Shown: positions 52,001 to 61,295 of the stretch, piece by piece
Layout: each line of letters starts with the position of its first letter
How positions within the stretch are numbered: position 1 is the first letter of the stretch
NCBI GenBank assembly: GCA_002425185.1
Contig: DILT01000013.1
Span: 612,221-676,220, forward strand
Origin: Flammeovirgaceae bacterium UBA5585
GTDB taxonomy: Bacteria > Bacteroidota > Bacteroidia > Cytophagales > Cyclobacteriaceae
Direction of reading: 5' to 3'
DNA: 64,000 bases
Position numbers and translations under genes: made by a program
The notes under the pieces: generated by a model
Told to the model about the DNA's origin: nothing
Database searches by the model: none
What the model saw: the letters and a program-made list of their open reading frames with translations, nothing else

Positions 52001-52915
52001 ATGAAGAAGACTTTACTGGTTGGCGCATTCTTTTGTTGTGCCGGCTTATTGTATGGCCAGACATTCTCTGATGCCATTATGATGAAGAAAAAGGAGATCT
52101 GTTTTGCTTTTATGTTCGATCAAGGCAAATGGGATCAATACTGGGAAGGTAACACACTGATAAAAAATATGAACATTGGAACCTTTACCCGCAATACGTA
52201 TATGCCTATGATTGCCTACGGCATCACGGATAAACTGAATATTCTATTGGTAATACCCTATGTAAATACTGAATCAACGGGTGGTCAGCTGGCGGGCGTA
52301 AAGGGATTTCAAGATGTGAATATTGGTGTAAAGTACGAGGCCTTTAAAAAGGACTTTGGAAAACATCGTGTTTCAGCCCTGGCTGTTGCGCAGTTTGGCA
52401 CACCTATGACCAATTACTTGTCGGATTATATGCCCTATAGCCTGGGCTTAGGAACACAAGAACTTACCGGGCGCATTATCGGGCAGTATGAGTTTAACAA
52501 AATGGTTTACCTGCGGGGTTCGGTTGCTTACCTATGGCGCGGACAAACCGAAGTGGAACGACCCTATTACTATGCCAACGGAAGTTATTATACAACCTAC
52601 ATGGATGTGCCCAGTGCAGTAAACTACCAGGCTATTTTGGGAGGCTGGTTATTAAATCATAATCTTCGCCTTGAAGCCAGCTATGCTTCATTGAATTGCG
52701 TAAGCGGGGACGACATTCGCAGGTGGAACATGCCGCAACCCACCAATAAAATGGAGGTAACAAACGCAGGATTTTTCGCACAGTACTACCTCAAAGCTTT
52801 TGAACCACTTAAGGGTTTTAGCGTAATGGCGGCCTATAGCCAGGTATTGGAAGGCCGTAACATGGGCAAGTCTGCCAATATTATTGGTGGCGTTACGTAT
52901 CAGTTTACATTTTAA
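52001..52915 (+). CDS. Outer membrane beta-barrel protein (transporter/porin-like)
   Basis: 304 residues, signal peptide about 1-19 (ending LYGQ). The rest alternates amphipathic strands and ends in an aromatic strand (GGVTYQFTF), typical of outer-membrane beta-barrels. Short stretches such as YGITDKLNILLVIPYV resemble the phenol-degradation meta-pathway OmpA-like transporter family. Only 11 bases separate it from the PAP2-like gene, so they are one operon. The substrate is unknown. Confidence 0.72.
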   Translation: MKKTLLVGAFFCCAGLLYGQTFSDAIMMKKKEICFAFMFDQGKWDQYWEGNTLIKNMNIGTFTRNTYMPMIAYGITDKLNILLVIPYVNTESTGGQLAGVKGFQDVNIGVKYEAFKKDFGKHRVSALAVAQFGTPMTNYLSDYMPYSLGLGTQELTGRIIGQYEFNKMVYLRGSVAYLWRGQTEVERPYYYANGSYYTTYMDVPSAVNYQAILGGWLLNHNLRLEASYASLNCVSGDDIRRWNMPQPTNKMEVTNAGFFAQYYLKAFEPLKGFSVMAAYSQVLEGRNMGKSANIIGGVTYQFTF

Positions 52916-52926
52916 TTTCTACAGCT

Positions 52927-54471
52927 ATGAAAAAGATATTTGCTATAAGTTTAAGTGTTGTGTTGGTTATTGCAGCTGTTACAAGTTGTGAAAACGATTT
53001 ACCCATGTTCTTCAAGTTCTCAGCTTACGAATTTTCAGGGTTAGATGTTGATGGCGGCAGTTGGCAGCCCATTTTATTTTCAAGTGCCGATGATATTGTA
53101 ATTGATGACCCCGTGGCGGTTAACAGTGCCGAATACCAGGCCGAGTTGGCTGCCTTAAAGTCGGCTACACAAAACCTCAGTGGTAGCCAGCGCGAAGCGG
53201 TAGAATACTGGACCAATAACCCGGCTATTCGCTGGAATGAAATAGCGCTTGAACTTGCCGCCAAGTATAACCTCATTCCACCCCCTAATCCTGATGGCTC
53301 GTATACACTACCATCACCGGCTAATCCTCAAGGTCCACCACCGTTTCCGTTTGCCCATCCACCCTATACCAGTCGCATGCTTGCGTATTTAAGTGTAGCT
53401 CAATTTGATGGTTTAATTGCTGCATGGTATTACAAGTATGAACACAACAGACCGGCTCCTTACGTAACCGATACCAGCATACCCTATGCCTACAAAAAGA
53501 ATTCACTTCCTTCTTATCCCAGCGATGGTGCAGTAATCGCCACCGTATCACGCGATATACTTAAAGCGATGTTTCCTTTGGAACATGATTATCTGAATGC
53601 GAAAGCCGAAGAGCATTTGAACAGTTTGCAATGGTCGGGTTCAAATACGACAAGTGATATTGAGGCTGGAAAAACAATCGGAACAATAGTTAAGACCGCT
53701 GCCTTGGCACGCGCATCAACCGATAAAATGAGCGCAGCGCAAACGCCACGCCCGGTATCGGATGCCATCAAGCAAGCCGCTATTGATCGCTTCGGTTGGT
53801 CATGGGATAACCAGGAATCTCCGCAACGACCAGTGGGCCTCACGCCTTTGTTTGGCCAGGTAACGATGTGGAGTGTTCCCGATGTAGAAGATGTTCGTCC
53901 TGGCCCGCCACCAGCACCGGGTTCAGCCGAGTTTCAGGTTGCTGCAAATGAACTGAAGAGCATTGCAAAAAATCTTACCGAAAAGCAACGCAAAATTGCC
54001 AACTGGTGGTCGGATGGATTAGGGACCTATACACCACCCGGGCATTGGAACAGGCGTGCCAAAGAGTACATCATCAAATATGGGTTGAATCCGCTTCGCA
54101 CGGCACGCACGTTTGCGTATTTGAACATGGCGGTAATGGATGCCGGCATTGCCTGTTGGGATGCCAAGTATTACTATCACTATCCGCGCCCCATCCAAAC
54201 CATACCGGGCTTTAAAACTATTTTGGGTACACCTAATTTTCCAGCGTATACCTCCGGGCACAGTACCTTCTCGGGTGCAGCTGCCGATGTCTTGGCGTAC
54301 ATTTTTCCTCCTGAAACAAATGCTGTTCGGGCATGGGCTGAGGAAGCCGGTGAATCAAGAATTTACGGAGGCATTCATTACCGGTTTGATGCAGAAGTTG
54401 GCTTAGCGCAAGGAAGAGCGGTAGCGGCTTACACCATTTCAAGGGCACAGCAAGATGGTGCGGATAACTAG
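52927..54471 (+). CDS. Exported PAP2/vanadium-haloperoxidase-like protein with internal duplication
   Basis: 514 residues with a signal peptide or lipoprotein signal (SVVLVIAAVTSCEN; Cys about residue 20). Second half (about 330-510) has the PAP2 motifs: KYYYHYPRP, YTSGHSTFSGAAADVLAYIFP and SRIYGGIHYRFDAEVG. The first half (about 65-260) repeats the same order in degenerate form (MLAYLSVAQFDGLIAAWYYKYEHNRPAP, then YPSDGAVIATVSRDILKAMFP), without the SGH serine-histidine pair. It is therefore a tandem duplication with one likely active site, hydrolysing a phosphate ester or acting as a haloperoxidase-like enzyme. The end overlaps the start of the TonB receptor gene by 17 bases. Confidence 0.85.
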   Translation: MKKIFAISLSVVLVIAAVTSCENDLPMFFKFSAYEFSGLDVDGGSWQPILFSSADDIVIDDPVAVNSAEYQAELAALKSATQNLSGSQREAVEYWTNNPAIRWNEIALELAAKYNLIPPPNPDGSYTLPSPANPQGPPPFPFAHPPYTSRMLAYLSVAQFDGLIAAWYYKYEHNRPAPYVTDTSIPYAYKKNSLPSYPSDGAVIATVSRDILKAMFPLEHDYLNAKAEEHLNSLQWSGSNTTSDIEAGKTIGTIVKTAALARASTDKMSAAQTPRPVSDAIKQAAIDRFGWSWDNQESPQRPVGLTPLFGQVTMWSVPDVEDVRPGPPPAPGSAEFQVAANELKSIAKNLTEKQRKIANWWSDGLGTYTPPGHWNRRAKEYIIKYGLNPLRTARTFAYLNMAVMDAGIACWDAKYYYHYPRPIQTIPGFKTILGTPNFPAYTSGHSTFSGAAADVLAYIFPPETNAVRAWAEEAGESRIYGGIHYRFDAEVGLAQGRAVAAYTISRAQQDGADN

Positions 54472-56650
54472 CATTTTTTTGAGATCACTTTTGAGTTGTT
54501 CGTTTTTTATCCTCCTGTTGACATTGGCAGCGATGGCACAGGAGGATTCTTTGCGCACGCGTCACCTGAATGAAGTAGAAGTAAAAGGTCAAAGACTTTT
54601 GGACATGAGCCGCTTGCCCGAGTCGTCCGGCACCTATTTATGGTCGGGCAGAAAGAATGAAGTTATTAGTTTGGGGGGCACCAATGCCAACATAGCCGAG
54701 AAAACAGGCCGCCAGATTTTCGCCAAAGTGCCTGGCGTATTTGTATATGATATGGATGGCAGCGGCAACCAAATGAACATCTCTACCCGTGGGCTTGACC
54801 CGCACCGTGGGTGGGAGTTTAACATTCGCAGAAATGGTTCCATTACCAATTCGGATATGTACGGCTATCCGGCCAGTCATTACAGTATACCGATGGAAGC
54901 AGTTGACCGTATTGAATTGGTAAGAGGAACGGGTTCACTTCAGTATGGCGCACAGTTCGGAGGTATGCTTAACTACGTAACAAAAGTGCCTGACAGCACA
55001 AAGGTTTTTAGCCTGGAAAATATCTCAACGGCAGGATCATACGGGTTGTTAAGCACCTACATTTCGGCAAGTGGAACGGTTGGGAAATTTCAATACGCCA
55101 CCTATTACACGAAGCGGGTATCGGATGGGTATCGTAAAAACAGCGAAACTGATTATGATGCGCAATCGTTGCAATTGATTTTTTCCCCTGTTAAAGCTTT
55201 AAAGCTTACGGCTGAATTAAGCCGGTCGAATTACTTGTATCAAATTCCAGGTCCGCTTACAGATGAAATGTTTGCGCAAGATTCAAGACAAGCAACCCGG
55301 TCGCGCAATTATTTTAATCCTGAAATTTATGTGCCGTCATTTCAGGTTGATTGGCAATTGAGCGACAACACAAAAGTATCATGGCTTACTTCAGCAGTGT
55401 TGGGTGACCGCAATAGTGTTATGTTTGACAAGCCGGCCAATGTTCCGGATGTGATTGATCCAATAACCAATGCGTATGCACCTCGCCAGGTGGATATTGA
55501 TAATTTCAATAGCTATACTTCAGAATTACGACTGTTGCACACATACCCACTAAACGGCCGGCAAAGCAAACTGGTAGCCGGTATCCAATATTTCAATAAC
55601 GATTTGCATCGCAGGCAACAAGGAAAAGGAACCACCGGAACCGATTTTGATCTCACCGTTACCGATCCCGTATTTGGTCGCGACATGCACCTGAAGTCGA
55701 CCAATGTTGCGTTGTTTGTAGAAAACAAATTTCAAGTTACAGAAGTATTATCCATTACTCCGGGTATCCGTTATGAATCAGGCCAATCCGATTTAACAGG
55801 TACTATTTCCTATTACGATGCGGATGATGTGCCAAATACAATCGAACATAAATTCCCTTTGTTGGGAATTAGTGCGCAGTATTCGTTAAAGCAAGGATCG
55901 CTTTATGCGGGTTGGGCACAGGCCTATCGGCCGGTGATTTTTAAGGACATCATACCGGCATCGGTTTATGAACGCGTGGATAAAAACCTGATGGATGCTT
56001 ACGGATACAACCTCGAAGCAGGCTTTCGCGGAAACACAAAACACCTGCGCTGGGATGTTGGGGTATTTCATTTACAGTACAACAACCGGTTGGGTGCGCA
56101 AGCCATGTACGATGAGCTAGATGAATTCTACATTTACCGCACGAACATTGGTAATTCAGCAACAACCGGTGCCGAAATATACCTGGAGTATGTTGCTCCG
56201 CTATACAAACGTGTAGCCCTATCGGCTTTTACTTCTACGGCCTTATTTAATGGCCGGTATACCCACGCGCAAATACGCTCAGGTGAAACCAACATGGACA
56301 TTTCCGGCAATAAATTGGAAAGTGTTCCGGAGGTTATCACACGCAATGGTGTAACCCTTCGTTCGGCTTTGGGAAGCGTATCGTTGCTTTGCAGCTATGT
56401 GGGGGAAACATTTGCGGATGCAATGAACACGGTATTGCCTTCGGCTACAGGTGCAGTGGGTTTGGTGCCTGGCTACGGGTTGTTTGATCTTAACTCAACG
56501 TTTGTCTTTCACAGTTTTACGGTGCGAATAAATGTGAACAACATTACCAACAAACAATACTTTACCAAACGCCCAACGTTTTATCCTGGCCCAGGCATCT
56601 GGCCGTCTGACGGCCGATCGCTTGTCGTTTCAGTGGGCTTCAAAGTGTAG
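54455..56650 (+). CDS. TonB-dependent outer membrane receptor, FecA-like
   Basis: 731 residues. Signal peptide about 1-28 (ending AAMAQ). The plug domain (about 40-180) has VPGVFVYDMDGSGNQMNISTRGLDPHRGW and IELVRGTGSLQYGAQFGGMLNYVTK; the barrel ends with the aromatic strand SLVVSVGFKV. The sequence fits the ferric-citrate/siderophore receptor branch better than the SusC branch: there is no carboxypeptidase-like N-terminal domain and no SusD. It overlaps the PAP2-like gene, so the two proteins may act on one ligand, perhaps a phosphorylated iron chelator (inference). Confidence 0.9.
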   Translation: MVRITSIFLRSLLSCSFFILLLTLAAMAQEDSLRTRHLNEVEVKGQRLLDMSRLPESSGTYLWSGRKNEVISLGGTNANIAEKTGRQIFAKVPGVFVYDMDGSGNQMNISTRGLDPHRGWEFNIRRNGSITNSDMYGYPASHYSIPMEAVDRIELVRGTGSLQYGAQFGGMLNYVTKVPDSTKVFSLENISTAGSYGLLSTYISASGTVGKFQYATYYTKRVSDGYRKNSETDYDAQSLQLIFSPVKALKLTAELSRSNYLYQIPGPLTDEMFAQDSRQATRSRNYFNPEIYVPSFQVDWQLSDNTKVSWLTSAVLGDRNSVMFDKPANVPDVIDPITNAYAPRQVDIDNFNSYTSELRLLHTYPLNGRQSKLVAGIQYFNNDLHRRQQGKGTTGTDFDLTVTDPVFGRDMHLKSTNVALFVENKFQVTEVLSITPGIRYESGQSDLTGTISYYDADDVPNTIEHKFPLLGISAQYSLKQGSLYAGWAQAYRPVIFKDIIPASVYERVDKNLMDAYGYNLEAGFRGNTKHLRWDVGVFHLQYNNRLGAQAMYDELDEFYIYRTNIGNSATTGAEIYLEYVAPLYKRVALSAFTSTALFNGRYTHAQIRSGETNMDISGNKLESVPEVITRNGVTLRSALGSVSLLCSYVGETFADAMNTVLPSATGAVGLVPGYGLFDLNSTFVFHSFTVRINVNNITNKQYFTKRPTFYPGPGIWPSDGRSLVVSVGFKV

Positions 56651-56667
56651 GATGGAGTTAGTCAATA

Positions 56668-56697
56668 GTCGATAGCCAACAGTAATCAGCTATCGAC
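56668..56697 (+). terminator. Inverted repeat after the TonB receptor gene
   Basis: Perfect 9-bp arms GTCGATAGC/GCTATCGAC around 12 bases. Likely a terminator or part of a dispersed repeat; no strong T-run follows. Confidence 0.4.
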
Positions 56698-56715
56698 AAT
56701 AAATTATCAGCTAAA

Positions 56716-56820
56716 TTATTTTCTTCCCAGTACACATTCAGTCACCCTACCGGTAATCGCCAGCATAATTCCGGATACAAATGAGTCAACCAACGCAGCG
56801 ATGAGGTTACTGCTGTTCAT
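56716..56820 (-). pseudogene. Possible gene remnant, 34-codon frame
   Basis: A short frame reads MNSSNLIAALVDSFVSGIM... and ends in VLGRK. Upstream in a neighbouring frame ASLIIGPILDFAINLRYGYH also has membrane-protein-like character and is broken by a stop after HEQQ. Together they could be a decayed gene in the 233-base gap. No family recognised; may be chance. Confidence 0.2.
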
Positions 56821-56883
56821 GGTACCCATACCTTAGGTTGATGGCAAAGTCGAGAATAGGCCCGATAATGAGGCTCGCAAATT

Positions 56884-57267
56884 TTATTTCTTCCTTGCAG
56901 CCTTAAACGGAAACACCATGCCCATTGCGGCAAGGCCGCCCTCCATTTGGTCATCATTCATGGATGCCTGAAATTGTACGGATGTGCCTGAATAATAAAG
57001 TTCACCGGTGGCTTTCTTTTCACTTTCGTTCCAGTTGAAAGATTCAAACGGCAAATCGTTACCGTTAGCGTTTAAGGACGCAGCATAACCATTACCGTTT
57101 TTTGAGACCGTCATGATGCCGGAGAAATTTCCTTCGGGTGTATCCGTAATGGAGTATTCCCATTGGCCTTCGGGTGTGGGTGCTTTTTTAGCGGAGGTTG
57201 TTTTTTGAGTGGAGGAACAGGCAGCTAACAGGACAATCGTTAGCACAAACAGAAAATTTTTTCTCAT
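56884..57267 (-). CDS. Small lipoprotein of unknown function
   Basis: 127 residues. The signal peptide ends at LLAAC (Cys 17) followed by a Ser/Thr/Lys linker (SSTQKTTSAKK). The mature part (about 30-125) is beta-rich (GQWEYSITDTPEGNFSGIMTV... TGELYYSGTSVQFQ), resembling small lipocalin-like or META-like barrels. No named family recognised. It stands alone. Confidence 0.65.
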   Translation of the reverse strand: MRKNFLFVLTIVLLAACSSTQKTTSAKKAPTPEGQWEYSITDTPEGNFSGIMTVSKNGNGYAASLNANGNDLPFESFNWNESEKKATGELYYSGTSVQFQASMNDDQMEGGLAAMGMVFPFKAARKK

Positions 57268-57357
57268 AGTAATTGCAGATTTGTGTTTCCCTAAGATAAA
57301 CGATTAGGCTGAGAAATGACAAAATCAAATTATTAACGTTTAACAATGATCAGCGCG

Positions 57358-57504
57358 TCATTGCGAACAGAAGAGTTGGGGTGCGTATTGGGGTGAAGCA
57401 ATCCCCATCTTCAAGTTTAGTTCTCACTATAAAGTGTGGGATTGCTTGGCTCCAGCACTTATTGCCTGGCTTCCGCCTGCCTACCGCAGGCAGGCTCGCA
57501 ATGA
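57358..57504. repeat. Interspersed inverted-repeat element (about 147 bp)
   Basis: The ends TCATTGCGA (57358) and TCGCAATGA (57496) are exact reverse complements. Inside lie the pair GAAGCAATCCC and GGGATTGCTT, and a smaller hairpin GCCTGC-CTACC-GCAGGC close to the right end. This ordering (TCATTGCGA..GAAGCAATC..GATTGCTTC..TCGCAATGA) is known from non-coding repeats scattered in many Bacteroidota genomes. No ORF with coding character. Confidence 0.6.
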
Positions 57505-57532
57505 AGGTATATTTTTACACAAGGTCACTTTA

Positions 57533-58822
57533 TTACTCAAACAAATCCTTTTGGGTTTCTTCTTTGGTTTTGTCTGTGTAGAGCGGAAGTTTATTCAGGC
57601 TTTTGGTGAGCAGCGACTCATCCATTTCAATGCCTTTTTGCTCGGCATCGGTTTTGCGTTCGCGTATTTCAATCTCGAGTTCCTTATTGCTGATCTGCCT
57701 GGCCCTTCGCTCAATGGGCGGATTCAGTTTCTCGGCCTTTTCAAATTCAATCACTTTATCGAGAAACTCTTTAGGAAGATCGGCCTCGCTGCGGTACACC
57801 AATTCAAAAAATTGTTTGGCAAAAAAGCCGTCAATCTGAATTCTTCTTTTCGACAGGTGTACAAACTTGCCGATTACCCGGCAAATATTTTCGCGCTCCT
57901 CAGGGCTTAATTGTTCGGCAAATTCATACTCTTCAATTTTGCGCAGTGCCAGAATGATGGGCTCCAGTGCATCAATGGAAATCACATAAACTGTATAGTC
58001 GCTCAGCTTGTATTCAAATTGTGCTACTACCTCTAGTGTGTTAGTTGGAACCACCAGGAATACTTCCCTGCGTACATTTTCTTCCTTCACATACTTGCTT
58101 ACACTTTCGGCCTGGTTGCGCAGGTAAAGCGGGAAATTTGAAAGGTCATCGCTACCCGGACTTTTGGCATCGAATACAATAAATTCGTCATTAATCTTTA
58201 GAGTATTGTCGGGTTTGCCTTTAAACGGCACCGACTCCAAATACTCTACACCGTGCTTATTGCAAATAATTTTTATACGATTCTTTACATCTGTTTCGTG
58301 TTTCGACCAGGTCTCTTTTAGTTTTCGGAGCCGCTCATACGCGACTTGCTTTTCTTTCTCTTCTTTATCGCTTCGTTCTTTCAGAATATCCTCACGTAAT
58401 TTTACAAGTTGGTTGATAGCCTTTTCATGTTCCGTTCTACGCTGCTCATCCTTCGCTTTCAGTTGAAGAATTTCTTCCCGTAATCTGGTCGATTCCCTGT
58501 CCAAGAACTCAGCCTTATTTTTAAACGACTCCTTTTCATTTGCCAGTTCAGTTCCCCGCTTCAGGTAGTTGTCGTTTTTTTCTTTTAGTACGCTGTTCTC
58601 TTTTTGAAATGTAATTTTATCATCGGACAGCCGTTCAATTGAGCTCTGAAGCTTTTGGTTATCAGTCTGTAAAGAACTTACGGATGAAACTAATCGTTGC
58701 AGCTCGGCACTGGTTTCAATTAACAGGGCGCGAATTCTGCCCCAATGAAACAGCCTGTCCCACAGCGTGAAGGTTTTAAGGTCGTTAAAGAGTTTCTTAA
58801 TGTTATCGATTCCACTATCCAT
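57533..58822 (-). CDS. RmuC-like coiled-coil protein with PD-(D/E)XK nuclease domain
   Basis: 429 residues. A long coiled coil (about 35-190) is followed by a domain where KPDNTL (about 203-208) and FIVFDAKSPG (about 213-222) form a PD..DxK pattern as in the RmuC nuclease family. A helical region and a charged C-terminus follow. RmuC proteins limit DNA rearrangements at inverted repeats; the motif supports a nuclease fold, but activity is not shown. It is divergent from rocD, with 159 bases between. Confidence 0.72.
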   Translation of the reverse strand: MDSGIDNIKKLFNDLKTFTLWDRLFHWGRIRALLIETSAELQRLVSSVSSLQTDNQKLQSSIERLSDDKITFQKENSVLKEKNDNYLKRGTELANEKESFKNKAEFLDRESTRLREEILQLKAKDEQRRTEHEKAINQLVKLREDILKERSDKEEKEKQVAYERLRKLKETWSKHETDVKNRIKIICNKHGVEYLESVPFKGKPDNTLKINDEFIVFDAKSPGSDDLSNFPLYLRNQAESVSKYVKEENVRREVFLVVPTNTLEVVAQFEYKLSDYTVYVISIDALEPIILALRKIEEYEFAEQLSPEERENICRVIGKFVHLSKRRIQIDGFFAKQFFELVYRSEADLPKEFLDKVIEFEKAEKLNPPIERRARQISNKELEIEIRERKTDAEQKGIEMDESLLTKSLNKLPLYTDKTKEETQKDLFE

Positions 58823-58981
58823 AGCTGTAAAGGTAAATCAATTATGCTGATGCACGGCAATATCCATGGGGACAACTGACAAAGTGTGTCATGTATTTCA
58901 GATCTTGATGAACGCATTGGCTTTCAGGCCCTTATTTGATAACTTGCCGTAAATTTTATTGGTAAATACACAACTTGTTTT

Positions 58982-60220
58982 ATGGTAGAAGCGATTACAA
59001 ACAGCCGGGAAGCTATTTTATTAGAAGACAAATATGGAGCGCACAACTATCATCCGTTGCCGGTGGTATTGAGCAAAGGCGAAGGCGTGTTTTTGTGGGA
59101 TATAGAAGGTAAACGCTACTATGATTTTTTGTCTGCTTACAGTGCCGTTAACCAGGGGCATTGCCACCCGCGTATTATCCATGCATTAATTGCGCAGGCT
59201 AAAGAACTCACGTTAACTTCTCGGGCGTTTTATAACGATAAACTGGGTATAGCTGAAAAATATGTTTGTGAGACCTTTGGCTACCAAAAAGCCTTGTTTA
59301 TGAATAGCGGTGCCGAGGCTAATGAAACTGCAATTAAGCTCGCCCGCAAATGGGGGTACACCAAAAAAGGCATTCCTGATAATGAGGCGGTAATTGTTGC
59401 GGTGAAGAAAAATTTTCACGGACGCACGACCACCATTATTTCTGCATCCACTGATCCTGCGGCTCGAAAAGGCTTTGGGCCCTTCATGCCAGGTTTTGAA
59501 ATTGTTGATTATGATAATATCCCTGCGCTGGAGAAAGCGTTAGCCAATCCACATGTGTGTGGCTTATGGATTGAACCGATTCAAGGCGAAGCTGGGGTGT
59601 ATGTGCCGGCTGATGGTTACCTGAAGGCAGCAGAAAATTTATGCCGAAAGCACAATGTGTTGCTGATGATGGATGAAATTCAAACCGGAATTGCGCGCAC
59701 AGGAAAGCTGCTGGCCAGCGATCATGAAAATGTTCGCGCAGATTTATTGATTCTGGGAAAGGCGTTAAGCGGAGGCGTGCTACCGGTATCGGTAGTGCTT
59801 GCCGATGATGAGGTTATGCTGGTAATCAACCCAGGCGAGCACGGTTCAACATTTGGTGGAAATCCGTTGGCGGCTGTAGTGTGCATGGAGGCTTTGCAAG
59901 TGATTAAAGATGAAAAACTGGCTGAGAATGCTGAACGATTGGGAATCGTTTTTCGCGACCGAATGAAGGCATTAATGACAAAAACCGATAAGGTTAGTCT
60001 GGTACGGGGAAAAGGTTTACTCAATGCTATTGTAATTAACGATACACCACAAAGCGAAACTGCCTGGAATATTTGCGTGGAGTTTGCAAAGAATGGTTTG
60101 CTGGCCAAGCCTACGCACGGCAATATTATTCGCCTCGCCCCTCCTTTGGTGATTACGGAAGAGCAGCTTCACGAGTGCTGTGATATTATCGAGAAGGTAA
60201 TCTTGAATTTCAAGAAGTAG
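58982..60220 (+). CDS. rocD: Ornithine--oxo-acid aminotransferase
   Basis: 412 residues, class III PLP aminotransferase. The N-terminus (GAHNYHPLPVVLSKGEGVFLWDIEGKRYYDFLSAYSAVNQGHCHP) is diagnostic for ornithine aminotransferase. The PLP-lysine lies in LGKALSGGVLPVS (Lys about residue 260); MMDEIQTGIARTGK contains the cofactor Asp. It converts ornithine and 2-oxoglutarate to glutamate semialdehyde and glutamate. Its 3' end overlaps the convergent AlkA-type gene by 11 bases. Confidence 0.93.
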   Translation: MVEAITNSREAILLEDKYGAHNYHPLPVVLSKGEGVFLWDIEGKRYYDFLSAYSAVNQGHCHPRIIHALIAQAKELTLTSRAFYNDKLGIAEKYVCETFGYQKALFMNSGAEANETAIKLARKWGYTKKGIPDNEAVIVAVKKNFHGRTTTIISASTDPAARKGFGPFMPGFEIVDYDNIPALEKALANPHVCGLWIEPIQGEAGVYVPADGYLKAAENLCRKHNVLLMMDEIQTGIARTGKLLASDHENVRADLLILGKALSGGVLPVSVVLADDEVMLVINPGEHGSTFGGNPLAAVVCMEALQVIKDEKLAENAERLGIVFRDRMKALMTKTDKVSLVRGKGLLNAIVINDTPQSETAWNICVEFAKNGLLAKPTHGNIIRLAPPLVITEEQLHECCDIIEKVILNFKK

Positions 60221-61100
60221 ACTCAAGACTTTTCCATAAGTATAATGTAGCGTACGCTTCCCAACCGGAATATTTTTTAAATATTGTTTTAACGCGATCA
60301 AGGCCTGGCTTTTTAGCAAGCCCGAGTTGGTTCTTTAAGGCGTTGTGCAAGCCGGCATCTTCAAGCGGAAAGGCGTTTGGATAACGGAAGGTTTTCATCA
60401 AGGCATAATTGGCCGTCCAGTTGCCAATACCTTTTATGGTAATTAATTTTTCTTTAGCCTCTTCAAAGGGTAACCCAGTGAGTTGATTTTTTGAGATAAT
60501 TCCTTCAGCAAAGGCTTTTGAAATGCCTGTACTATAATTGCTCTTTTGCCGAGAGAATTGCAGCGGAAGCAAGTCCGCATCGGTTAACTTGGCAACCGTT
60601 TCGGCTGACGGGAAAAGATAGTAGGTGTTTCCGTTCCATTGAATGGCATCACCAAACTTTTCAACAAACCGTTGCTTCAGCGTATAAGCAAAGTCAAGAT
60701 TAATCTGTTGACCAAGCACAGCCCACACCAGCGATTCAAACAGATCGGGCTGACCCACAATACGATAACCAAAGTACTTTTTAATCAACGGCCCCAGAAT
60801 TTCATCTTTTTGTGCCATCCGGTAAAATGGCTTCAGGTCAGTATCCAGATCAAACCACTCGGTTACAAATTGCTTTACTCTTTCTTGTTGAGACAAGGTT
60901 GCCTTGCCGTTTAGGAAATCTATAATCAACAACCCATTTTTCTCTTCTACACGAAACAGGATTACTTCGGTATCAATTCGAATGGCTTTACAGACGGCCT
61001 TGTCATGTAGTGTATGCAGTAATTCTTTGGGCGACCGTTTTAAAAATTGAAAGCATAAGCTGTAATCAAACTCTTTTGGAGGGGTGAGCGTAAGCATCAT
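60210..61100 (-). CDS. DNA-3-methyladenine glycosylase II (AlkA-type, HhH-GPD)
   Basis: 296 residues. The HhH-GPD region has LITIKGIGNWTANYALMKTFRYPNAFPLEDAGL (about 215-250), including the hairpin and the downstream acidic residue; in AlkA the motif is followed by the catalytic Asp, here in the PLEDAGL stretch. The N-terminal part (about 1-100) resembles the AlkA TBP-like domain. It excises alkylated bases from DNA. An Ada-like metal-binding protein gene lies just beyond its start on the other strand, so both belong to alkylation repair. Confidence 0.85.
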   Translation of the reverse strand: MMLTLTPPKEFDYSLCFQFLKRSPKELLHTLHDKAVCKAIRIDTEVILFRVEEKNGLLIIDFLNGKATLSQQERVKQFVTEWFDLDTDLKPFYRMAQKDEILGPLIKKYFGYRIVGQPDLFESLVWAVLGQQINLDFAYTLKQRFVEKFGDAIQWNGNTYYLFPSAETVAKLTDADLLPLQFSRQKSNYSTGISKAFAEGIISKNQLTGLPFEEAKEKLITIKGIGNWTANYALMKTFRYPNAFPLEDAGLHNALKNQLGLAKKPGLDRVKTIFKKYSGWEAYATLYLWKSLESTS

Positions 61101-61211
61101 GCATGAAAGTAAGTTTAAAGAATCCTGGAAAGCAAGGTATGACTACTTATCAGCAAGTTTCAGGTTGAACCGTGGTAAGGCGTATTACAATTTTGTGTTG
61201 AAATTATAACC

Positions 61212-61295
61212 ATGAAACCAGTTGACACCATGAATTGGGATAAGGTATATGAATTGTTAAGTTACAAAGGCTATGTCTTTGTTGATACAACCTGA
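61212..61295 (+). CDS. Possible 27-codon leader ORF coupled to the Ada-like gene
   Basis: An ATG-started frame reads MKPVDTMNWDKVYELLSYKG... and its TGA overlaps the next ATG by one base (TGATG). Coupling of this kind is typical of real bicistronic pairs, but the peptide matches no family I know and could be chance. Confidence 0.3.
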   Translation: MKPVDTMNWDKVYELLSYKGYVFVDTT

